Positions 1 through 12,000 of a stretch of DNA of 64,000 nt are shown piece by piece. The notes beneath the pieces are model-generated. The model saw nothing but the letters and a program-made list of their open reading frames with translations. It did not search any database and was not told the DNA's origin. Source of the stretch: Calvatia gigantea (taxonomy: Eukaryota > Basidiomycota > Agaricomycetes > Agaricales > Lycoperdaceae); assembly GCA_025093985.1 (NCBI GenBank), contig JACAAK010000007.1:1798001-1862000 (forward strand). Direction: 5' to 3'. A program made the position numbers and the translations under genes. Position 1 is the first letter of the stretch; every line of letters starts with the position of its first letter.

Positions 1-1483
1 TTTGTGACAGGGTTCACCCAAGCAGCCTCTCGCGACTCGAGTGTGGTGAATCCTGGTTGAACTGTCTCAAAAATCTTCTTTTTGGGATTGAGTTGGGACA
101 GTGGCGTTGCACCTTGCACCCGCATTGATCAACACAAGGTATAACTGCTAGATCCAATGAACTTACTTTCAAATTCAGCACCTTCAAAGTAGATTCGTTC
201 ACCAGGTTTTGAACCTGGAGGGGGCTGGATAAGCTCAATGCCTGCTTCCTTGCCATCTTTAGAGGTTGCCTGGAAATCTATCAGCATTGGAAGCAGGAAC
301 CACTGCATAGGTACGTACACAGAGAACCATGGCGAAGCTCTTGACGCCACGCATGTTAGCTGGCTTCAGGTTGCACTGTGACACGAAATTACAACCCTTG
401 CACAACCCAATATTGCAAGTCGGCTTACCACCGCGACAAGGTACTTGTCCCGCATTTCCTCGATGGGAATGTAGTTGACAAGACCGGAAACAACGGTACG
501 AGGCCCAGTGTCCTCACCAATGTCAATTTGCTGAGGTAGAATCTCAGTAAAGTAGGCTTATAGCTCTATAATAACCTGCCTCAATGTAGAGCCCATCAGC
601 GTCCGGATGTTTGGTGACTGAAGACAACGATATAGCGTCAATCAATTCATAAAATGAGATAAACCCACCATCGACAATGTAGCCGACGCGCAGGTCAATC
701 ATAGAAGGAACCGGCTCTCCCGCGTCTTCACCTGCGGGAGCAGCCTTTCCACCCTTGTTCTTCTTCCCATCTTCCTGCCTGCCAACGTCTTGCTTCTTTT
801 CTTTCTTCTCTTTTTTCTTCTCTCTCTCCTGTACTTGTGGTTTGGGCTCTTCTGTCCCAGCGGTTGGAGTAGCGGTCACGGTGGGGGCAGAGGAAGGAGC
901 GGGTGTTGGTTTCTTTTCCTTCTTCTTCTGAGGTTCTGCCTGCCTCTCTACAGCCGGTGCATTTTCAAAATCAAAGTACACGACCCCAAATACAGGTGCG
1001 AAAGGTGCAACGGCGGTTCGGATAGGCTTTTGGTTCTGAATGTGGTCAAAATATCGAGTAATGGAAGGTGTGGAATAATACTGGGGTGGTTGAAATTGGG
1101 ACTACGAATCAAAGGTGTATGTTAGTACCTTCCAGGATTCACCTCGGGAGTACATAACTTACAAGCACCGGATATAGCGCACCATAGAGAGCAATATCTG
1201 CTGCCGTGAAGTAATTTGCAACAACATATGTCTTTGGTCGCAGAACGACATCAAGATCCTGTTGTGCAAACGAAATTGAGAAAAGGCAAAGGCACTATAA
1301 GCCACTTACCCTCAATCCTCCCTCGACAACTACTTCAGCACTCCTCTCGATCCAACTGACGACCTCCTTCTGATCGCTCTCGGTCTCGCCAACATATCTT
1401 TGCCCGTTCTCAGTGACCACATTAACGAGTTCCTTCACAGGTGATCTCAGCCTCGAAACGGCATCCTGGAAGCTCGAAGACAT
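1..1483 (-). CDS. ARC1: Arc1/AIMP1-like tRNA-binding cofactor of aminoacyl-tRNA synthetases (3' end outside window)
   Basis: This is a cytosolic cofactor that binds tRNA and presents it to synthetases. Spliced from the start at 1483 (MSSSFQDAVSRLR), the N-terminal part is a GST-like fold; the second exon contains VVANYFTAADIALYGALYP. It is followed by a lysine-rich linker (about 780-960, KKKEKKEKKQ type) and then the EMAPII/OB-fold tRNA-binding domain: MIDLRVGYIVD, an intron, KHPDADGLYIE, then KDGKEAGIELIQPPPGSKPG and the conserved LNPKKKIFE near the C-terminus. At least five introns are visible. The last residues fall beyond base 1, so the gene is truncated by the window, not broken. The domain order GST-like, Lys-rich, OB-fold is that of yeast Arc1p. 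Assignment is firm; exact synthetase partners cannot be read from sequence. Confidence 0.9.
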
Positions 1484-1651
1484 TGCGCGTCTGTGGAAGT
1501 GTATCGATGATCTCGAAATAATTGATAATCGAGTCAAGAATGTCAAGGTCATTTGGAGGAAAACACCCCACGTGACAGAACTGCGAAGGGTAAAACGCGA
1601 TCGACTTTGGGCCCTGAATACACACTAAGCCTTACAAACCGTATGATGTAT

Positions 1652-3145
1652 CTACTTATCCGATCCAACTGCGAAATTATTCACAACCTTTCCCTTCAAG
1701 AAATCTCCATAGACAAGTGACTTTCTCAACGGCTCTCGTTCACCTTCTGATCGTGTATCGCGAATTCGGAGCGCGGCATCCAGAGGCTTCACGAGAGCTT
1801 CAAAGTTGGGCTCGAAGAAGAATGGGATGCTAGTGTGGTTAGTCATATCTCTTGCTATACCCTACAGACGGCTTACGAGATACTGGATGGCACAATTAGT
1901 AGCGCCCTCGCCAGACGAGTAGGAGCTCACCGATAGTTCGACCCTCTGTGAATCACCCTATGCAGGGTAGATCGGTACAGACCATTCGTCCAAGTCTCCC
2001 ACACTGATGTTCTGAGTCAGATAAGGACGAAGGTTTTGCGATGAAAGTACTGACTTTCCCCGATATTACACACGACACAGTCGGGAATCGGGTCAGCCGT
2101 GATCCAAATGCCTTCTTCAATACCTTCCTCCGCAGGGAGGCCCGACGTATCGGCCTGCTTGGCACCAGGGTGTGGAAGGAAGACTTGGAGTGCATTCGGC
2201 GTTGGGTCTGCATATAAAAACCTGATAACCTTGAATAAACAAGCGGAATCGTGAGGGAGGAGAGCTGCGAACGTCAAGCACCCATAATCTCTGCCCACGG
2301 ACGGCATATATTAGGTTTATATTTATGGCTCGCCGAAAAAACTCACCTGTGTGCCCCGCAAGAAAATCCATCATGATCATTCGGGAGTGGAGGGTATCCT
2401 GGCCAAGTGCGTGCGTCAAAAAGACACAAATGTTAACCAGTCTAGAGCCCAGAGCATACCAATAACCCGCATAACCCAGAAGCTATCATCCACCTGCGCG
2501 CGAAGCTCCTTCCACTCTTCTTTTGTCATACCCAGCCCTTCAGCCATTCTATTAATTCGTCAAGCATCTCGCTCACAAACTTAGGAAGAGCAACTCACGC
2601 TTCCATGACTATTAAGCCTAATCTTTTCATCTTTTCCACCCACGTCTCATACTTCTCTCTAAAAGTCTCGATATCAGGCCACTGGTTCTCTCCCCACAGC
2701 GGCTTCGTCTTATCCTGGTGTTCTACAGGCCTATAGAAATCCAACCCTTCGTGATTATCGGCCTTGCCGTTTGTGACATTCTCTTTCAGTCTGGCATACC
2801 CTACCCGATGCTGCTCGGCACAAATTCAGAAACTTCATGGCATTATACCTGCGCACCTCGAGCGTAATCCTGGTTACTCAAAGAAATTCTATCCATTTCT
2901 TCTTGCGGCCGCCTGAAAAACTCTCGTCCGAGTCTTGTTAGTTCCTCCGGCTCCTTCACATCGACATATGAACTGATATTCAAGTAGAAGAACCCGTAGT
3001 TGACACAAGCATAGTGCAGTGCTGCGGAAGTCTCTCTCCTCTTGTTCTGAGCCTCCGTAGTAGATTCTTCGCTGAGTAATGGGGTGACATCGATAATTGG
3101 TAGCTTGTCGAGAGGTGGTGAACTCGATGTCGCTGCAGTTACCAT
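1652..3145 (-). CDS. 2-oxoglutarate/Fe(II)-dependent dioxygenase (isopenicillin-N-synthase-like fold)
   Basis: The N-terminal exon has the non-haem dioxygenase start LPIIDVTPLL and YGFFYLN (usual form: 'G+F.+.NHG'). Downstream exons carry QMSIRRI-like text and the iron-binding motif. Using the acceptor ending 'gcagag', the join reads GHTDYGCLTF, supplying the H-x-D pair. STLHRVIH (about 1950-1990) supplies the distal His, and SIPFFFEPN follows in the RxS region. The end is clean at 1652. The start is set at the ATG at 3145 (MVTAATSSSPPLDKL). Substrates of this family are diverse (gibberellin-, ACC-, penicillin-type chemistry) and the sequence does not reveal this one's. Neighbours are housekeeping genes, so there is no pathway hint. 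The protein lacks a signal peptide and is likely cytosolic. Confidence 0.85.
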
Positions 3146-3571
3146 GATCAACAGATGTGTCTTACTCCAAAGGCTTACCGACTGTGGCGAGTCAGTCTAG
3201 GGGGGCTTGAAAGATGGGGAGTCGAAGCTAAAGGTGGTCTCGTCTGTCGCGGACCTATACATTATCTCCTTGCGTGAACGCTAGTTCGGAGTGTCATATG
3301 ACGAGTATTAACCATAGATAGAGATAAGATAGGATCATCGATCAGCCCTCCTCTGCAACAGCTCCAACTTGCCATCCAGTACAGGCCAGATTTGAGCATG
3401 TCAGCTTCAATAGGTGGCATTACCAGGTAGATTGTCACCTCTAACGGATACAAAGCAGAGCACACTATAAGGGGATACACTGTAAACGCGGTCGGGAACA
3501 ATAGGGAAACTACAACATGCACGCATGTATTACATAGTCAAAGTCCACAAATGTGCTATTTGGTCAACATT
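3146..3571. other. Intergenic stretch without a supported gene
   Basis: These 426 bases lie upstream of the dioxygenase and downstream of the histone-fold gene. A minus-strand frame (3262-3522) is open, but it has no recognisable domain or splice context and I take it as chance. No repeat or RNA gene seen. Confidence 0.5.
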
Positions 3572-5135
3572 TTATGCAACGTGATCTTTTGTTGAGCGTA
3601 CTGTCCGTTCACCTGGGGGGTCAAGAGTAGCGGACGAAGACGAACTTCCAACTGGTACTTGTTGAGTCAAAGGTGCAGGAGAGGGTAGTGGCGATGAACG
3701 AGGGAAGGGTCCACCTGGGCCTTGAAGGAAAGCACTACCAGGACCAGTCAGAGGTCCCGTCCATGATGGCGGCTTTTCAAGAGGCAAATCAGGAGACGCT
3801 GGTGTGGGATCACCATTGAGCAAGGGGGCAGTAGAGGGCGACCCTCTGTGACGTATTTCAGTATGGTTTGAGGACCCCGGTCTGGCCCATTGACCAATTG
3901 GCGGGAGGCGAGGGATGTCCGAGAGATCCCGAGCAGGAGGCGTATCATTTGACAAACTGCCAGACGGTTGGGAACTCCTTTGCCGCGAGCTATCACCGGT
4001 TCCGTACAATCTACGGCTCTTTTCCTTCCATTCCTCCCATGTTTCAGTGGGCTCGGTGACTATAGGTTTTCCACCACTCGTACTAGGAGGGTGGCGTGGT
4101 GGGACAGGAGCAGGTGGCCTCGAACTTGGCTGTCTCCGGTAAGATGTACGCGGACATTCTGATTTCTGCTTGGAAGAGGGTAAACCCGAGCTGGATATAG
4201 AATCTGGGGTAGGAGATGTTTCAATAATTACGATATTGTGACCATTGGTACTAAAAGTATAATCAACACACGATGGCATTGAGAGAGGACGTGGCATACG
4301 TGGCGGGTGGCGAGGACGGTGGTTTGGGGGGTTGTTCGCGTCCATCCTGGAACTGCATCGCAGGGTCGCCTTTAAGTAATTCTCTTTCGCGCTTGTTCCG
4401 TTGATAGAAAGCGGTCTGTAATGTCGTCGGGGTTGGGATAGTTTCTGGAGTCATGGTTAGAACCATTTAGAGAAGTGTGTGCAGTTCGTCTACCTCGCAG
4501 GAAATTATAATCGTATCGTTCCCTCACTACAGAGGCTGAGATCTGTTAACTCTGCATTTATAGGTAGGGCGGATGGTAGCGTACCCATGTCATGGTATCT
4601 GACCATGTTTCTGTTAAAGTTCTGTGCGCGCTGGTGCCCAGCTTTTACGAAACGTCTGATGAATTCTTCCTGGGATTTGGAATATCAACACCGGCGTGGT
4701 CAGGACTGAGATGTACACACAGTGGCAACGGAAAGTAAGAATATACCCTCTTTTGAGAGGTTGAGGTTTCCGAGCAGTCCTTCGGGTGGTAAGGCTATGT
4801 CAGAGGGGCCCACGGAGGAAACAGCGCTGTTGCGCACCTTCTGCATGGAGGATATTCTCAATTCTGACTGTAGGGAGCAGCGTTTGACCGGGTCGACGTT
4901 CACCACTCCTGGAAGAGGAGGGTTTCTTTGGAGCTCGCACATCTGGCTGTGGTTGCTCCGGTGGAGTGTCCGAGTCGGAATCAAGTTGGTCAATTTCCTC
5001 CTCAGCATCTGGCTCGGATTCGGTTACCGCGTCTTCGACGTCGTTCTCAAGTATTTCTGTAGTAAAGTTATCTAATTGAGTGGTATTCTTCGCAATTTCT
5101 GGGTATTGCGCGTTGAGGATGTCTGGACGAGACAT
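3572..5135 (-). CDS. Histone-fold protein (Dpb3/CHRAC/NF-YC-like) with Pro/Ser-rich tail
   Basis: The start MSRPDILNAQYPEIAK is at 5135. An acidic segment (EIDQLDSDSDTPPE) precedes a histone fold spread over short exons: PGQTLLPTVRIENILHAEG (first helix), then NLSKEGIFLLSVAT joined to EEFIRRFVKAGHQRAQN, then IPTPTTLQTAFYQRNKRERE. This order, a helix with LP.VRI, then 'ALS.A...FI..L', resembles the DNA polymerase epsilon/CHRAC small subunits and NF-YC. The tail of about 250 residues (3572-4345) is rich in Pro, Ser and Arg and looks disordered. Such a long tail is not typical of Dpb3, so membership of a specific complex is inference. At least four introns. Likely nuclear. Confidence 0.7.
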
Positions 5136-5223
5136 GTGTGTGGACGGCGTGAAAGGAAAGGAAAACAAACCATCACTGTCACATTCGTACACCTAAATTA
5201 CAGTATTCCTACACCATCCCTAT

Positions 5224-5862
5224 CTACGCCTCTTCTATATTGACCACCTTGCCCGACTCATCAGGAACCTGGTTCAAACTGACGCTCAGCACTCCGTTCT
5301 GTAGCTTGGCCACCACATTGTTCGGATCCACCGGACGAGAAAGCCATACAGTCCGGGTGAACGAATAGTTTCTACTAAGCGGGCGTTCCACCGAGATCTG
5401 CGTCGTGTTCTCGTTCGCATTGGTCACCGATGTTGATTTGGAGGCTACCATTCAATATTTGTTCGTCAGCACCCGATATATGTAATTACGGTTCGGACAG
5501 AACTTACCATCAGTGTACTCAGAAGAATTATCAACCTCCTTGGTCTCCGCCTTCATCTCTTCCTTTTCTGTCACCTTGCCCTCGATAGTAATGCTCTGGT
5601 TCCCATCACCAATTCGAACTTGGAGATTATTTTTTGAAACACCAGGAAGATCAGCCTCAACGATGTACTTGTTTCCCTTCTCTGTCACGTCTACTGCCGG
5701 AGACGCCAGCATATTCAGGCCGGAAAATGGGTCTACCAGTAAATTGTCACGGTCACGACTACGGAGGGTGTGTGGAAAGTGCGCTTGGGTGCGACCAAAA
5801 GGCTCCTCCAGTATGCGGAAGAGTGGGCGGAACTCGCGGAAAAGTTGGCGTGCAATAGACAT
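5224..5862 (-). CDS. Small heat-shock protein, HSP20/alpha-crystallin family
   Basis: An ATP-independent holdase that binds unfolding proteins. Two exons: the first starts at 5862 (MSIARQLFREFRPLF) and ends EYTD. The intron (about 5446-5506) splices GATG to CCTCC, and the second exon runs SKSTSVTN to VVNIEEA. The alpha-crystallin domain is clear: AVDVTEKGNKYIVEADLPGV (strand 2-3), SITIEGK, then a charged variable loop, ISVERPLSRNYSFTRTVWLS and NGVLSVSLNQVP (usual form: 'NGVL.+.+PK'). There are about 190 residues, normal for a fungal HSP16-20. A TATA element lies 43-50 nt upstream of the ATG. Confidence 0.95.
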
Positions 5863-5904
5863 CGTAGACGATTATTAGAACTTGGCCACCCCAGCGGGCG
5901 AACG

Positions 5905-5912
5905 TTTTATAT
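5905..5912 (-). promoter_or_regulatory. TATA box of the HSP20 gene
   Basis: Read on the minus strand the sequence is GGATATAAAACG, centred about 46 nt upstream of the HSP20 start codon. This is a good position for a stress gene with a short leader. I looked for a heat-shock element (alternating GAA/TTC at 5-nt spacing) upstream and found only a weak, imperfect one around 5930-5955. Confidence 0.6.
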
Positions 5913-6114
5913 CCTCCCCATACAGAATTTGCTGGAGATCAGAATGTCTCAGACGACGGGTGACGTAACCAGCGAGCACTTCAGCTCCGATTGTGACTCT
6001 ATACATCTGTGGATACATTACACACTCTAGCTTAATAGTCTGCTACACTACAGCACAACCAAAAATCCCCAAAATATATATCAACCAGGGTACATCCTCG
6101 ACCGTGCAGCACTC

Positions 6115-7413
6115 TCAGTTACCAGGCCAATCAACTACCCATTGGGCCGCAACAGTGTGTTCCTGGTTATCATCATCTTCAAATTTGAGCTTGTACATTG
6201 GCATATACTTGGAGGAAGGCATGACCTGCAGCTCAAAGCGTTAGTGCCTTTGTTTGGACGGGAAGCCCTCCATCCTTACCCGACCGCTAGGTTGCATCTC
6301 CTTCGGTGTAGAAATCACTTCAGCCCGGTAGAAGCAACTAGTATCAGGGTACAATGCCATCACCGTGGCACCTGCTGTAAACTCCTGATAGGAGCTCACA
6401 TGTGCTGAACTCCCAGGAGATGCGTTCGGATCAGGCAGCGGTATGATAGACTTGGAGGTCGTAATGTATGTTCTGCATCTGCGTCAGCAAAGTAGAGAGT
6501 GTGAATGAGGAAAACTCACACGCCGGGTTGGCCGTCTTCTTGCGGTTCGGCATCTTGTACTTCAAATTTGTTACTAGATATGCACTTGGTAATGAGTGCA
6601 AGGATCCATGTGTTCTCGTCGGTATCACCACCAGCTCCCTTGTTCGGGGGCGGATGAAAGGCTACTTTACGACCTTCTTGCATGGATTTGTCTCCCCGAC
6701 CGTCTTTCCTAACCTTTGTGTCGCGCACAGTCGCTCCGCTCGGTCCTACAGATCCCCGCGGAGGAAGCGTGATGGAAACTGTATTCCTCACGGGATTTAG
6801 TGCAGAGGCAGGTCCGTTGGAAGGTGAAGCGCCTCGTTGTCGTTTGTTTCGTTTTTCTGAAGTAATGTTCAGAAATTTGAATCTTACAAACCACGAGCAC
6901 CTACCTGGTGGAAGAAGTTCAGGCGCCTTCCTGAGCGCTATTAATATTTCAATGCGCTCAATAGCTTCATCAAGCGCTCTACAGCAATGTCAACCAAGTT
7001 GTAGGCCCAATCTAGGAAAGCACCCACTTCTCTTCTTGGATCGCAGAGGCTTCGACCTCGCGGAGACCGTTTGTAAGTCGTTTGAATGTTTGCTTGACAG
7101 CATCAAAGCCCTCTGCAGGGAGTGTGTCATCAGTTGGCCAAGCCGAAATCAGCCTGTTAACTCTCCCAATAGTCTCTGTCGTTGAGCTGATTGGATATTT
7201 ATTTGTTACCACCCTAATGGCTTCCGCTGCTTGCGTCCAATATTCCACCTCTACAATTCAAAAGTAAGAAATGTCAAATGAGCCGAACCAGGTACGGAAT
7301 AACGAGTGTGACGGAGTCACTTTAATCGCCAACAAGGGGTACGGAAGGTAGGGGGGTTAGGACATACCTTCTGAGGTAGCGGGTCTGGAGTTAACACCTC
7401 GCCGCCTGTCCAT
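6115..7413 (-). CDS. SGF29: SAGA-associated factor 29 (tandem Tudor reader of H3K4me)
   Basis: Subunit of the SAGA histone acetyltransferase complex that reads methylated H3K4. The short first exon MDRRRGVNSRPATSE starts at 7413 and splices to EVEYWTQAAEAIRVVTNKYP, a helical N-terminal part. The tandem Tudor domain follows: GRKVAFHPPP ... TWILALITKCI ... FEVQDAEPQEDGQPG, then YITTSKSIIPLP, FTAGATVMALYPDTSCFYRA (the 'V.ALYP.TT.FY.A' signature) and a last exon ending YKLKFEDDD...AAQWVVDWPGN. The aromatic residues needed for methyl-lysine binding (Y, Y, F in the second Tudor) are present. At least five introns. Confidence 0.95.
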
Positions 7414-7717
7414 GTATCCTTAGTTTGTGAAACAACGTGCCAAGATGCCAACACGTTGCCTCAAAGACCGGACATTAATGGTGTGAAATCGGATGTCGAG
7501 AGGGTTGGAACGTTGATGTTGTGACAATGATTATTTCGTCCTGCAACTTTCAGACTCCGATCAGAGTCACCCAGGCTTGAGCGCTTGAGCAGGGCTCAGC
7601 AAACGCCGGACATGAACGGACCTACTTAGATAACAGGAAACTATATACGTGCATGGCACACAATCGTTTATATACGTAGCAGCCGGTGCCTTGGTTTTGG
7701 CGAAACACCATCAGGCC
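7414..7717. other. Intergenic, SGF29 promoter / translin downstream region
   Basis: 304 bases containing the SGF29 upstream region. No coding signal, repeat or RNA gene seen. Confidence 0.5.
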
Positions 7718-8738
7718 TCAGGACTCTATGTTTGAATTCGCTACTGTTGTCTCCGCGAGTTTTCGTAAGGAGACATCGTACACAACTGATAAGTGGAGGA
7801 AACTTGAATTAGACAGCCTTGAGGTACAAACAAGGAAAACGCACCTTCTTCTATCTTCTTCATGTCGTACTTCAGACTGTCAAACCTCCTCCGCAAAAGA
7901 TCATTTTTCAGATTGAGCTATCGGTGTCGTCAGCTTCCTGTCTGCGACATTTGAAAACCATACTGCCATAGAGAAACCTGCAAAAAGATCTTTGACAAAG
8001 ATGGAGATCTTGATGGGCTCTTCAAAATTTCCTAGAGTAACACTATTCACAGCCAAGCGCGACTAGCACAAATCATGAACCCAGGCATTCAAATTCAGCA
8101 TAATATAACCATACGAGATCGTTGACTAGGCTGATCAATCCGTGCAGGTAGTCTTCCACGGGTAATGCGACACGGCTTACCCACTCCGCCTTGACTGCGT
8201 CCAAAACGAGGTTGTAAAACCGTCAAAGGCATGAAAGCAACGTGCTCACAACCCAGGGCATCCGAGACTTCTTCCAGGGACACAAGGTCTCGTTTTGTGA
8301 GATATCCGACCATGGCCACGGCAAAAATCGCCGTCCGCAAAGAATTTGTCCACATGTCTTTCCAGCGCCAGAATTGATTTTCTGGCACGATAGTCGCCAG
8401 TTGTGAGATTATCCCTTGGCAACCCTGGAGTACGGAACGGACAGAGTCCAGCAGAGGGGGGACTGGTTGTGGAGGGTGCTTGAAATTCTAATGTTTGATT
8501 ATGAGGGGCGCAGTTACTAACACGCTTCTGGGCGGGTGGAGTGAATCCTGTTGAGGATGCCGACCATAGTTCGTGCGTTCCTATCCAGTTCATTCACTTG
8601 GTCTTTTACTTTCTAATAAGAGGTCGTCATTATGAATTCATAATCTGCCATAGACATCGAGTGAGGTGCGGGTACTTCTCGTATCTCAACATCCTGGTCA
8701 AGTAAACCATTCAGTTTCTCCAGGTCGTCGGTATCCAT
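7718..8738 (-). CDS. TSN: Translin, ssDNA/RNA-binding subunit of the C3PO ribonuclease
   Basis: Translin forms an octameric barrel, with Trax in C3PO, that degrades RNA fragments such as siRNA passenger strands and tRNA leaders. Exons joined from 8738: MDTDDLEKLNGLLDQDVEIRE, then KVKDQVNELDRNARTMVGIL, QFWRWKDMWTNSLRTAIFA, KRDLVSLEEVSDALG, then (about 7990-8050) FEEPIKISIFVKDLFAGF, LNLKNDLLRRRFDSLKYD (the strongly conserved 'LNLKND.LR+++D.LKYD+K') and VVYDVSLRKLA, ending at the TGA at 7718. Length is about 230 residues, as in animals. At least six introns. No Trax gene is in this window. It is divergent from SEN1 with 268 bp between start codons. Confidence 0.93.
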
Positions 8739-9006
8739 AGTGTGCCAAAAATGGTCGGCGCAGAATTGAAAGTGTGGTGGACTAGGGCGGCTATGTAATT
8801 GTACCAGCAGCTCACCTGCACGTGACCAGCTAACTGACTCTTTCGCGTTTGGTGTGCTCACAACTGATATATTGAGGTTCTTGAGAGGCCACGGAGAGTC
8901 TTCTACGTGGCTTGCTGTTTTCTGGTTTCTCTCGCCTTTGTACACCTCCTCCCGCTTTCTTTCTCACCCACGAGCGGCATCCATTCTTCTCTCTCCCGCA
9001 TCCTGT

Positions 9007-12000
9007 ATGGAAAATAACGATGTCGAGACATTACTTGCCGATTTACGCGACGACCCTGTCGACAACACCGGAGCAACGGCCAAAATTTTGGCTCAAGTCT
9101 ATTCCTACCTTTTAGCCGTACCTAAAGATCAGAATGGGAAGCTTCACTGGTTTTGCAGCCGTGCAAATCCCACGACTATCGCCGCTGCATCCTTTCTGCT
9201 TCGGTTATTCGCGTACGATGGAAAAGAGGCTGAGATATGGAGGGGAAATCTGAATTCTTGTTTGGTTGGGTGTTGTAATTGTGTTGCGGGTCTCGAGGCA
9301 ATCAAAAGAACTTCAAGAACGACGTGAGTATGCAGCTTTGCATTTGTCAGGCGGTCTCATAACATTTCGCAGGTACTTCGGCAAGTTCTCCCCAGAGATA
9401 TTGGATAACTTCTGGACAGGGTTCGATGTCTGGGACGTCATGCAAGTGCTTTCAGAGCTCGAGAAACTAGGAATCACATCTGCGAATCTGGATCCCATAG
9501 TTCAGACCCTGTCAGACGTCCCCTCGCCGATTGTCCTCCGACTCGTGTCCAATTGGGCAGCCTTCTCGGACCAGCGGGTACAGACCATTATTCATTCAAT
9601 ACCTCCACATACTATTTTCCATGATTGGCCTACTACAACCATCCCTCCTGGTGTTCTCGCTCTTCTGGTTGAACAGACATCAGCAGTGCGACAGTGGGCA
9701 AGCTCCCAAGCTTCGCGATATCTCGCAACCCCTCTGCCTGCTGACAGCTTTACCGAAGGTTACGTCAGAGCCCTCGAGATACTTGTTTATGGTCTTACAT
9801 CACGAGATTTTTCGAATGCACCTTCTGAACAATTCTCGTTCTTCCTTTTTGCGGCAGATACCTTTGACCTCTGGGCGGGCTTCAGCACCGCCTTGCGATA
9901 TTTTCCTGCCAATTGCCTGAAGTACAGCAATCGCTGCAAGTTAGATATTCGCAAAGTCGTGTCGGGTCACCTGAATGATACGGACATCCGTGCGTTTTGG
10001 TCTCGTCCGTTTGCACGTACATGCGTACTGAATGGCTGAATAGACTTTGTTGAAGTCCTACGTTGCTTCATCTTCTTACTTAAGCGTTTGGAAGCATCCT
10101 TTTGGACGGACGAAGCGTCAGATTATCCGTTGGTCGTTTTTGATGCTGTGAAGAATAATTCAGCATTCGGAAAACTCATCCGGAACATCCCAAATGTGAA
10201 ACAGCCAGACGAAAAGCTGTGGTATCTTTCTTGGATTCACGAGTACTTCTACTCTGTGCAGAAACTAGAGGCCATTCGTGAAACCGTGGTGGCGAGGATT
10301 TCCGATTTTATGCTTGAGGAACTACAACATGAACGATTTGGAGAGGCACGTCCACTTGTTCTCGAGTCAGCAGCACGTGTGAGTTCTCGTGAAGCAATTC
10401 CTTTGTGTCGCGTCAGCTTAGTTCAACCCATAGTTTCTTTCGTCAATCTTCTCAAATGTGGCCCACGGTCATCCCCATCCTCCGGCTGTACAGGCGCTCC
10501 TTTCAGCTGTTGATATCCACGCCAATACCCTGACCCGAGTTAGTTTCCACCGTGACTACGACAAGGCTCAATGGTCAAGGGCTCGCGACTTGTTGCGTCG
10601 GTTTCTGGGTCAAGTCTTATTACGAGATATCCAGGACACGTCAGCTATCATTACCGAGGCCAACCGCTTGTTGGGTCATGTCACATTGAAGAAACCAAAG
10701 TTCTATATACCTCCACTATCAACCCGCAAAGGGTTATGGCCGAAGGTTTACCAATCCATACACCCCCAAGATCCTGACGGGCTCGTCAGTATCCTTCGCC
10801 TTGTATCGGAGGGATCGCACATCGGCATCTTGGGGAAGAATACCTTCGAACCCATCTTGTCCGTCACCGACATCGGTGGCGCGCATACAGACGGGGACTC
10901 ACTGGTTACTAGTATCAACACCGGTCTGACTACAATCCGCGCTGGCTTTCTTGAGGGTGCCAGAAATTTTGCGGATTACAATACACCTTCGCAGCTCTTA
11001 AAGGTTCTGAAAAGTCCCGGAGTTGGCAAGGCAACAATGCTTCTTTTGCTTTCCCCGGTTGACGATTTCCACACTGTGGCAAAGAACTTCATCGGCCAAG
11101 CTTTCGAAGTTGATGGACGTTTGGAGTGTATTCGTGCTTTGCTGGAGAACCTCCCAGATTCTGCAATTGGCGGACTCATAGATTTTTTGCAGAAGTTTTG
11201 CAGCTATGCCACTAATGTGCCTGAGGCCTGCTCTCTTTCAAAGTCCCTTGTTCGGTGTTTCAGCGATGTCATAGACGCTCTCTGCTCCAAACACGATGGA
11301 CTCCTTCAGAATCCTCAGTTCCTCCGATGTGGTGACTTTCATGGGCCTGCATCTCAGATGATGGAGCTGTGGACTTTGATGTCAAAAGCTATTGCCGTCA
11401 TTTTCAGACGCACGCCTTCCTGGTCGCTGTATTTCGATAGCGCCGAAATGATAGAGTGGATGAGAGACGCTCTTATTTTTGGACGGGATATGTTGGCTCA
11501 GTGGCAGGTTATTGGGGACGCTGCAAAAACCTTTTGCCAAGAACAAAAAAGTCAAGGCAAAGCTGGTTCATCACAAAAAAGTCTATCTGAGATCGATCGC
11601 AAGATGATTGGCTGCTTCCAGGACGTTCTCACGGAGTTGACGAGGTGGCTGCGATTGACGGACGAGGAATTGCTGCATCAATCATTTTCCCTGCTTCAAT
11701 CCTTGCTTGAGCTTTTTCGCAAAGCGGACATACGACCTTGTGATGCTGCATTTACGAAATTGACGAGATATGCTGAATCTGCCCGCAAAGACGTGGACAA
11801 GGCCCGAAGTCGCCTTGATACGTCCCGCATAGCAACTCTCGAAGAAGCTCTCGCCGCGTTCAATGACGATGATGAGATTCAGATCATCTCTGAGAAGATT
11901 GTATCCAAACCCGCGAAACAAGTGGCGCAGGAGCAGAAACCCGTTGCCAAGGCTAAAGACGAACCGCAACCCTCAACCTCCACTTTACTCAAAGGACGTG

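Noticed and set aside
3262..3522. Hydrophobic minus-strand frame of 86 codons
   Set aside because: Looks membrane-like but has no splice partners, no homology that I recognise and sits in ordinary intergenic sequence.
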